A stretch of 64,000 nucleotides of DNA, taken from Microbispora sp. H11081. Lineage in GTDB: Bacteria; Actinomycetota; Actinomycetes; Streptosporangiales; Streptosporangiaceae. The DNA lies in the NCBI RefSeq assembly GCF_012999535.1, contig NZ_JABBWV010000015.1:110730-174729 (forward strand), given 5' to 3'. The notes under the pieces are model-generated. The model was not told the DNA's origin and made no database searches. It worked only from the letters and a program-made list of their open reading frames with translations. Positions 58,212 through 64,000 of this stretch are shown here, in pieces; the stretch's first letter is position 1; every line of letters starts with the position of its first letter. Position numbers and translations under genes: made by a program.

Positions 58212-59630
58212 ATGACTTCCTCCATCAAGGACGCGCGCTGGGGGGCCCGCCTGTGGGGTACGCTCACCGTTCTTTGCGCCGTCGTGTTCCTCGACGCACT
58301 CGACGTGTCGATGGTCGGGGTGGCGCTCCCGTCCATCCAGGCTGAACTCGGCATGTCCACCTCGTCGCTCCAGTGGGTGGTGAGCGGCTACGTGCTGGGG
58401 TACGGCGGTCTGCTGCTGCTCGGGGGCCGGACCGCCGACCTGCTCGGGCGTCGCCGGGTGTTCCTGGCGGCCCTGGTCGTCTTCGCGGTCGCCTCACTGC
58501 TCGGCGGGCTGATGAACGACGGGACGCTGCTGATCGCGGCCCGGTTCGTGAAGGGCGTCAGCGCCGCGTTCACCGCGCCGGCCGCGCTGTCCATCATCAC
58601 CACGACCTTCGCCGAGGGCCCCGCCCGCAACCGGGCCCTGAGCATCTTCACCGCCTGCGGTGCCAGCGGATTCTCACTCGGGCTGGTTCTCTCCGGTGTG
58701 CTCACCGAGATCGGATGGCGCTGGACGTTCTTCATGCCCGTGCCGGTCGCCATCGTCGCTCTGGTGGCCGGGGCGCGACTCCTCGAACGGGGTGAGGAGC
58801 GCGGCGAGGGCGGCCACGACCTCCTCGGCGCCGTGACCATCACGGCGGCCATGCTGCTCCTGGTCTTCGCCGTGGTGGAGGCGCCGGAGGCGAGCGTGGC
58901 GCGCACCGTCCTGTCGCTCGCCGGGGCCGCCGCCCTGATCTGGCTGTTCGTCTGGTGGGAGGGCCGGGTCAGGCATCCGCTGGTCCGGCTCGGCATCCTG
59001 CGCTCCGCGCCGCTCGCCCGGGCCAACATCGGCCTGGTCATCCTGTTCGGGTCGTACGTCGGCTTCCAGTTCGTGGCCATGCAGTATTTCCAGAACCTGC
59101 TGGGCTGGAGCGCGTTGCAGACCGCCCTCGCGTTCCTGCCCGCGGGGCTGCTGGTCGCGCTCACCTCCACCACGATGGGCGGGTTCGCCGACCGCTTCGG
59201 CACCCCGCGCCTGATCGTGGCGGGCTCGGTGGCGCTGCTCGCCGGCTACGCCGTGTTCCTGCGGGTGGACCTCCACCCCCGCCTGCTCACGCTGGTGCTG
59301 CCGGGAATGGTCCTGCTGGGCCTGGCGTTCGCGCTGTCGTTCCCTTCGCTCAACATCCAGGCGACCGCCGGAGTCGACGACGAGGAGCAGGGGCTCGCCT
59401 CGGGCCTGCTGAACACCTCCGGCCAGGTGGGCGGAGCAGTGGTCCTGGCGATCGTCACCGCCGTCCTGACCTCGGGGGCGGACGGCGGTGACCCGATCGC
59501 CCGGTTCCGGGCCGCGATCCTGGTCTCGGCCGGGTTCGCCCTCGTCGGCCTGGCCGTCGCCCTCACCGGGCTCCGGTTCGGGCGGCAGCGGGTCGCGGCG
59601 CGGGAGGAACCGGTGCCGGAGGCGGTCTGA
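58212..59630 (+). CDS. MFS transporter, DHA2 (14-TM) type
   Basis: A 472-residue drug:proton antiporter. Motifs: LDALDVSMVGVALPSI (helix 1), GGRTADLLGRRRVFLAAL (motif A), and CGASGFSLGLVLSGVLTEIG (motif C-like), with about 14 helices. Start ATG 58212 (MTSSIKDARWG); the frame is open upstream to 58155 but that part is the operator region. Regulated by the divergent MarR protein; the induction ligand is probably a substrate. A strong terminator follows. Confidence 0.9.
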   Translation: MTSSIKDARWGARLWGTLTVLCAVVFLDALDVSMVGVALPSIQAELGMSTSSLQWVVSGYVLGYGGLLLLGGRTADLLGRRRVFLAALVVFAVASLLGGLMNDGTLLIAARFVKGVSAAFTAPAALSIITTTFAEGPARNRALSIFTACGASGFSLGLVLSGVLTEIGWRWTFFMPVPVAIVALVAGARLLERGEERGEGGHDLLGAVTITAAMLLLVFAVVEAPEASVARTVLSLAGAAALIWLFVWWEGRVRHPLVRLGILRSAPLARANIGLVILFGSYVGFQFVAMQYFQNLLGWSALQTALAFLPAGLLVALTSTTMGGFADRFGTPRLIVAGSVALLAGYAVFLRVDLHPRLLTLVLPGMVLLGLAFALSFPSLNIQATAGVDDEEQGLASGLLNTSGQVGGAVVLAIVTAVLTSGADGGDPIARFRAAILVSAGFALVGLAVALTGLRFGRQRVAAREEPVPEAV

Positions 59631-59648
59631 TCCGCCCACCGGCCGGAA

Positions 59649-59675
59649 GGGGCGTCCCGGTCCTCGGGACGCCCC
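59649..59675. terminator. Strong bidirectional terminator
   Basis: Perfect eleven-base arms GGGGCGTCCCG (59649-59659) and CGGGACGCCCC (59665-59675) around GTCCT, followed by a pyrimidine-rich stretch. It separates the MFS gene from the convergent sigma-like fusion gene. Confidence 0.85.
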
Positions 59676-59741
59676 CTTCGTCCGTTCTCCTGGGCGTGGG
59701 GGCGCGGCGTGGGCGGCGTACGGCGTGGGGGCGCCGGGTGG

Positions 59742-61715
59742 TCAGCGCAGCGCGCCGGGGACCCAGAGGGCGGGCACGCCGCCCGCCTCGTCCATGTCGA
59801 TCGGCTTCGAAGCCCCGGTGCGCACGTCGACGGCGTGAAGGGAGTATTCCATCTCGTATTCGCCGTCTCCGGGCCGCTCGGCCTCGACGATCACCTCGTG
59901 GGCGCTCGCCCAGCCGTGCAGGGCGATGACGTGCGCGTCTCCGGGAAGGGCGGCCTCGTGCCGGGTGAGCACCCGGCCGGTGGCCGTGTCGAGGGTCGCC
60001 ACCAGGCCGTGGTCGTCCTCGCGGGGATGGGCGCGCTCGGCCGCGACGGCGAGGGCGCGTCCGTTCGGGGAGACGGCCACGCCGGCCTCGATCAGCCCGG
60101 GGTCGATCGGCACACGGCTCAGCGTCCGCCCGTTCGGCCGCATCCGCAGCAGTTCGGTGGTGCTGATCCGGCCGGGAGCCGCGTCGGTGTCCCAGGTCGC
60201 CGTGCCCGTCACCGTGCCGTCGTCGCCGACCGCCAGGACCCGCATCCGCCGCGGCAACGTCGAGACCCGGTAGTCGGCGAGGTTCTGCACACGTGGCGAG
60301 ATCGCTTCGGCGGCCTGGCCGAAGTCGGCGGCCATCCACCGGCCGCCGGGCGAGATGACGAGGCGGGCGGCCGCCCGGGACGTCTCGTCGCTGAGGGAGA
60401 CCATCCCGGTCCTCCGCACCGTCGTGTCGAGCCGGTCGAAGACGACGAAGTCGGACGACGCCTCGCTGAAGTAGGCCACGTGGTCGCCGTCCCCGCTGAT
60501 CGCGACGGGAGGCTTCCCGTCGTCGCCGATGCCGGGGTACACGTCCACCATGCGCCATTGCTCGCCCGTCGTCATCACGAGCCGCCATTCGGCGCAGCCG
60601 TCGTCCGCGGGCTTCCCGGTGTCCTCGTCCCACGCGCAGGATCCCCGATAGGCGAAGCGTACGGGGGCGGGCAGGGAGGACGGCGGCGGACCGGGGACCG
60701 GCATGCTCGCGCCGGGGGAGCCGGGGGAGGCGCCCGTGTCCCGGCTCGCGCGCTCGGCCACGCCGGCCGCGACGAACGCGATGGGGACGACGACCAGGGC
60801 GGCGAGCGTGACGCTCATGCCGGTGACCAGGGAACGGCGCCGTGTGCCGTCCCGGCGGCCGGCCTTCCCGGCCTCGGCGGTGAGGGGGACGGGGTCGAGC
60901 GCGGGCATCGCCGCGGACAGCGCGGACAGTTCACGGCGCAGCGCCGCTTCCCACGGGCCGTCGTCTCGCGACTCGCCGGCGTCCACGGGGGTGGGCGAGG
61001 GCGTGGCGTGGTACGGGTCCGGTGCTCCGGCGGCCTGCCCCACGCCGTACGGCGAGGCCGGGGGGAAGGGCACTCCATCCGTCGGCGCGGCCCAGGACGT
61101 CGGCGCGGCGGGGGTGAAGGCCGCATCCGACGGCGCGGCCCAGGATGTCGGCGCGGGCTCGGTCACCGTGCCGGCGGCGCTCCCGGCGCTGTCCGTGCTG
61201 TCCGCGCTGCTTGCGTTGTCCGCGCTGTTTGCGCTGTCCGGGGCCGTCCCCCCGGCGAACGAGGCGGGAAGCCGATGGCGCAGTTCGGCGACGGCGAGCA
61301 CGGTCTCGGTCCTGGCCGGTTCCGCGGCCATGCGGCACAGACCGGCCGCCTGCCAGAAGGAGTGCCCGTCCTGGAAACAAGCCACGACCAGGGCGCGGCG
61401 GCGCGGCGTCAGCCCGGTCAGCGCCTCCGCGAGAGCCGCCGTGCCCGTGCCCGGAGTGAAGATCGGCTGCGTGCCGCGCCGGCGTGCGGCCCGGTGGGCT
61501 CGCGGGCGCTTCAGGTAGGCCCGATACAGCGCCTCCCGGGCGACATGGGCGGGGAACGACCAGCGTACGGCGCTCCACCGCGCCGCGACCGCCGAGAGCG
61601 CGGTCACCACGAGCCCACGGGCGGCGGCCGGGTCTCCCGTCAGCGCGAGAGCCGTACGGGCGAGTGGCTGGGCATGGTCGGCGGCGAAGGCGTCGAAGCC
61701 AGGCAGGTCTCTCAT
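59742..61715 (-). CDS. Sigma-factor-like domain fused to TM helix and beta-propeller
   Basis: A 657-residue protein with an odd architecture. Residues about 5-170 look like a degenerate ECF sigma factor: region 2-like FAADHAQPLARTALALTGDP and region 4-like LTPRRRALVVACFQDGHSFW, but the usual acidic RNA-polymerase contacts and clean helix-turn-helix are eroded. A low-complexity Ser/Ala/Asp stretch and a repeated PTSWAAP unit follow (170-230), then a transmembrane helix at about 298-318, then an extracytoplasmic beta-propeller-like domain (repeats such as PPVAISGDGDHVAYFSE, RLVISPGGRWMAADF, AGVAVSPNGRALAVAAE). ATG 61715 has GGGGAG five bases ahead. It may act as a membrane-tethered regulator; this is inference. 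Confidence 0.8.
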   Translation of the reverse strand: MRDLPGFDAFAADHAQPLARTALALTGDPAAARGLVVTALSAVAARWSAVRWSFPAHVAREALYRAYLKRPRAHRAARRRGTQPIFTPGTGTAALAEALTGLTPRRRALVVACFQDGHSFWQAAGLCRMAAEPARTETVLAVAELRHRLPASFAGGTAPDSANSADNASSADSTDSAGSAAGTVTEPAPTSWAAPSDAAFTPAAPTSWAAPTDGVPFPPASPYGVGQAAGAPDPYHATPSPTPVDAGESRDDGPWEAALRRELSALSAAMPALDPVPLTAEAGKAGRRDGTRRRSLVTGMSVTLAALVVVPIAFVAAGVAERASRDTGASPGSPGASMPVPGPPPSSLPAPVRFAYRGSCAWDEDTGKPADDGCAEWRLVMTTGEQWRMVDVYPGIGDDGKPPVAISGDGDHVAYFSEASSDFVVFDRLDTTVRRTGMVSLSDETSRAAARLVISPGGRWMAADFGQAAEAISPRVQNLADYRVSTLPRRMRVLAVGDDGTVTGTATWDTDAAPGRISTTELLRMRPNGRTLSRVPIDPGLIEAGVAVSPNGRALAVAAERAHPREDDHGLVATLDTATGRVLTRHEAALPGDAHVIALHGWASAHEVIVEAERPGDGEYEMEYSLHAVDVRTGASKPIDMDEAGGVPALWVPGALR

Positions 61716-61872
61716 CACGGCTCCCCGTCCGCGCGGTGAGGGTGCGTGCCGTGTCCGGTGGTTCCCATGTCACTTGAGCCCGGCGGTCCCTCTCGCCACT
61801 CCAGCCGCTCAAGCGTAGTGGGGAGTCGGGCAAATGACATGATTTCGGGGTTGAACTGACAGACTGGTCGGC

Positions 61873-62226
61873 ATGGTCAGGAGGATCGAGAGCCCCACCC
61901 GCATCCCGGTGCCGGGCGGCAAGGTCATTGACGAGTACGTGGGCCGCGTCAACAGCGGCGACGAGCAGGTCTCCATCGCGCACATGGTGGCGCCGCCCGG
62001 ATGGGAGGAGCCCGCGCAGACCCCGGAGTTCGCCGAGTACACGCTCGTGCTGAAGGGGTCGGTCGTCGTGGAGCACGAGGGCGGCACCACGGTGATCGAG
62101 GCGGGCCAGGTGTTCGCATGCGAGCCCGGCGAGAAGATCCGCTACACCTCCGGGCCGGCCGGCGCCGAGTACGTGGCGGTCTGCCTGCCCGCGTTCTCCC
62201 CGGACACCGCCAATCGCGAGGAGTGA
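61873..62226 (+). CDS. Cupin-domain protein
   Basis: A 117-residue single-domain cupin: HMVAPPGWEEPAQTPEFAEY and VFACEPGEKIRYTSGPAGAEYV mark the two conserved motifs. The first motif keeps H and E but lacks the usual second His, so metal binding may be altered. Many stand-alone cupins bind small molecules or isomerise sugars or ketones; no pathway is indicated. ATG 61873 is the start; it lies 158 bases from the divergent sigma-like gene. Confidence 0.8.
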   Translation: MVRRIESPTRIPVPGGKVIDEYVGRVNSGDEQVSIAHMVAPPGWEEPAQTPEFAEYTLVLKGSVVVEHEGGTTVIEAGQVFACEPGEKIRYTSGPAGAEYVAVCLPAFSPDTANREE

Positions 62227-62307
62227 GAATCGGCAGGTCTCGGCGATCCGAAGCCGTCCGGTCCCTGGCTAGGATTGCCGGACGTACGAGCGTGGGAGGA
62301 GGGTGGC

Positions 62308-63396
62308 ATGAGTAAGCTGCCCGATCTGGAGGAGATTCGCAGGGCGCCCAAGGTGCTCCTGCACGACCATCTCGACGGCGGGCTCCGTCCCGGGACGATC
62401 GTCGACCTCGCCGGTGAATGCGGCCACGTTCTGCCCACCTACGACCCCGGTGAGCTGGCGGCCTGGTTCAGGGACGCCGCCGACTCGGGCTCGCTGGAGC
62501 GCTACCTGGAGACGTTCTCGCACACCGTCGGGGTGATGCAGACCCGCGAGGCGCTGGTCAGGGTGGCCGCGGAGTGCGCCGAGGACCTGGCGGACGACGG
62601 CGTGATGTACGCCGAGGTGCGCTACGCGCCCGAGCAGCACACCTCGCAGGGCCTGTCGCTGGACGAGGTCGTCGAAGCCGTGCTCGAAGGCTTCCGGATC
62701 GGCTCCGCCGGGCCCGACGGCCGGCCGCGGATCAGGGTGGGCACGCTGCTGACGGCCATGCGCCACCAGGCCCGCTCCATGGAGATCGCCGAACTCGCCG
62801 TACGCTATCGGGACCTCGGTGTGGTGGGGTTCGACATCGCCGGAGCCGAGGCCGGTTATCCGCCCACCCGGCACCTGGACGCGTTCGAGTACCTCCAGCG
62901 GGAGAACGCCCACTTCACGATCCACGCGGGGGAGGCCTTCGGGCTGCCGTCGATCTGGCAGGCCATCCAGTGGTGCGGCGCCGACCGCCTGGGCCACGGC
63001 GTACGGATCATCGACGACATCACGGTGGCGGACGACGGCGAGGCGAAGCTCGGCAGGCTGGCGGCGTACGTCCGTGACAAGCGGATCCCGCTGGAGATGT
63101 GCCCGACGTCGAACCTGCAGACCGGGGCCGCCCCGTCGATCGCCGAGCATCCGATCGGCCTGCTGCGCCGCCTCTACTTCCGGGTGACGGTCAACACCGA
63201 CAACCGGCTGATGAGCAGGACGAGCCTGTCGCAGGAGTTCGCCAGGCTGGTGGACGCCTTCGGCTACGACTGGGACGACCTGCAGTGGTTCACGGTCAAC
63301 GCGATGAAGTCGGCGTTCATCCCGTTCGACGAACGGCTCGCGCTGATCAACGGCGTCATCAAGCCCGGCTACGCGCAGATGAAGTGGCGCGCATGA
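62308..63396 (+). CDS. add: Adenosine deaminase
   Basis: Converts adenosine and deoxyadenosine to inosine forms; completes the nucleoside salvage set in the window. The 362-residue enzyme shows zinc ligands in [14 protein letters not shown] (HxH), [12 protein letters not shown] (His-Ala-Gly-Glu), DRLGHGVRI and the catalytic-region Asp in NTDNRLMS. Start ATG 62308 has GGGAGGAGGG ahead. The stop overlaps the next start (ATGA). Confidence 0.95.
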   Translation: MSKLPDLEEIRRAPKVLLHDHLDGGLRPGTIVDLAGECGHVLPTYDPGELAAWFRDAADSGSLERYLETFSHTVGVMQTREALVRVAAECAEDLADDGVMYAEVRYAPEQHTSQGLSLDEVVEAVLEGFRIGSAGPDGRPRIRVGTLLTAMRHQARSMEIAELAVRYRDLGVVGFDIAGAEAGYPPTRHLDAFEYLQRENAHFTIHAGEAFGLPSIWQAIQWCGADRLGHGVRIIDDITVADDGEAKLGRLAAYVRDKRIPLEMCPTSNLQTGAAPSIAEHPIGLLRRLYFRVTVNTDNRLMSRTSLSQEFARLVDAFGYDWDDLQWFTVNAMKSAFIPFDERLALINGVIKPGYAQMKWRA

Positions 63397-63974
63397 AACC
63401 CGAGATCTACCGGTCGAAGCTGGCCTGGGTCTGCGGCTGGGCCTGGATGGTGTTCACCGCCTGGAACGTGTGGGACCTGTTCGCCCGGGGGAGCATGCCC
63501 AGCGCGCTGATCGCGGGCGCGGTGCTAGGCGTCATCACCGCGCTGGTCTTCGTGATGGCACTGCGGCCCGCCATCGTGGCCGAGCAGGGCGGCGTACGGG
63601 TGCGCAACGTGCTGAAGAACGCCTACATCCCATGGAGTGGCGTGGACGACGTGTCCGTGGCCAGCGCCATCGTGATCGAGTCCGGGGACACCACGGTGCG
63701 GTGCTGGACGCCCCAGTCTTCGGCGCGGGAGCGGGCCAGGGCCGCCGGGCGGGCCGCGAAGGCGGCCAAGTCGGCGAACCGGGTGGAGCGGGCGACCGCC
63801 GAGGCGGTCGGCGCCAGGACCCACGCCGACTGGGTGGCCGCCCAGCTCACCGAGATGAGCCGGACCCGCAGGGAAAGCTCCTCGGGCGAGACCCGCGTCA
63901 CTTGGTCGCCATCCGCCCTGGCAGCCATCGCCGCCGCGTTAGCCCTCGTAATAGCCGCCATCATCGCCTCCTAA
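63393..63974 (+). CDS. Membrane protein with PH-like domain
   Basis: A 193-residue protein coupled to add by a four-base overlap. Two N-terminal helices (about 10-27 and 36-56) are followed by a PH-like (bPH) beta domain ([40 protein letters not shown]), a long Ala/Arg-rich coiled coil (about 110-155), and a final hydrophobic helix ([20 protein letters not shown]). The pattern is common in actinobacterial PH-domain membrane proteins of unknown function. The stop TAA (63972-63974) abuts a run of C tracts at the window edge. Confidence 0.8.
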   Translation: MKPEIYRSKLAWVCGWAWMVFTAWNVWDLFARGSMPSALIAGAVLGVITALVFVMALRPAIVAEQGGVRVRNVLKNAYIPWSGVDDVSVASAIVIESGDTTVRCWTPQSSARERARAAGRAAKAAKSANRVERATAEAVGARTHADWVAAQLTEMSRTRRESSSGETRVTWSPSALAAIAAALALVIAAIIAS

Positions 63975-64000
63975 CCCCACCCCACCCCCCACCCCCCACC
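63975..64000. other. C-tract cluster, potential G-quadruplex on the minus strand
   Basis: Runs of 4, 4, 6 and 6 C separated by single A bases directly after a stop codon, continuing to the window end. On the minus strand these are four G-runs with one-base loops, an ideal G-quadruplex pattern. It could also be low-complexity sequence at an assembly edge. Confidence 0.7.

Overview
The window is very GC-rich (roughly 70 percent by eye), densely coding, with strong G/C preference at third codon positions, many GTG/TTG starts and many ATGA/GTGA overlaps. The core gene order pcrA - small B12-binding mutase subunit - sucC - sucD - DUF6350 - purN - purH - folD - DUF3017 - icd, followed by trpS, a D-Ala-D-Ala carboxypeptidase with its SCO4848-type neighbour, a BMP nucleoside ABC system, cdd, deoA and add, is that of an actinobacterial chromosome. 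Protein style suggests Streptosporangiales (Nonomuraea/Streptosporangium-like); the assignment is by content only. No rRNA, tRNA, CRISPR array or intact insertion sequence was seen.

Layout. 0-8.4 kb: a PspC-type sensor kinase with its regulator, a GCS2-type ligase, a zinc metallopeptidase lipoprotein, a CPBP membrane protease, a second two-component system with a membrane protein, and a PIG-L deacetylase. 8.4-22.6 kb: UvrD/PcrA helicase, a secreted protein, a MarR regulator, the B12-binding subunit, sucCD, a 249-bp MITE-like palindromic element whose left end contains the sucD stop codon, the PerM-like DUF6350 protein, a MerR/oxidoreductase pair, purN (apparent CTG start), purH, a 55-residue membrane protein and folD.

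22.6-31.2 kb is an accessory insert between folD and DUF3017: an MprF-like lysyltransferase, a repeat-bearing secreted protein, and a cassette (25.5-29.0 kb) with a WXG100 protein divergent from a four-gene coupled operon (large substrate-like protein, EspG-like protein, unknown beta-rich protein, two-TM PH-like protein). An FHA-HTH regulator and citrate synthase follow. The cassette is visibly AT-richer than its surroundings and carries no secretion machinery; it is the best candidate for a little-described system, plausibly an orphan type VII secretion substrate-chaperone module.

31-48.6 kb: DUF3017, NADP-isocitrate dehydrogenase, a Ser/Thr kinase fused to an extracellular solute-binding domain, a PadR/MFS efflux pair with a perfect palindromic operator, a DUF11 exported protein, galE, a CNNM/CBS transporter, trpS, YihY, a TetR/SDR pair with two operators around its promoter, a D-Ala-D-Ala carboxypeptidase, a second GCS2 ligase and an M20 amidohydrolase.

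48.7-63.4 kb is mostly nucleoside uptake and salvage: two tandem BMP lipoproteins, a terminator, an RbsA-like ATPase apparently starting at ATT, two permeases, cytidine deaminase and thymidine phosphorylase. A tandem VOC protein, a MarR/MFS pair, a sigma-like/beta-propeller membrane fusion, a cupin, adenosine deaminase and a PH-like membrane protein complete the window. The last 26 bases are C-runs able to form a G-quadruplex on the minus strand.
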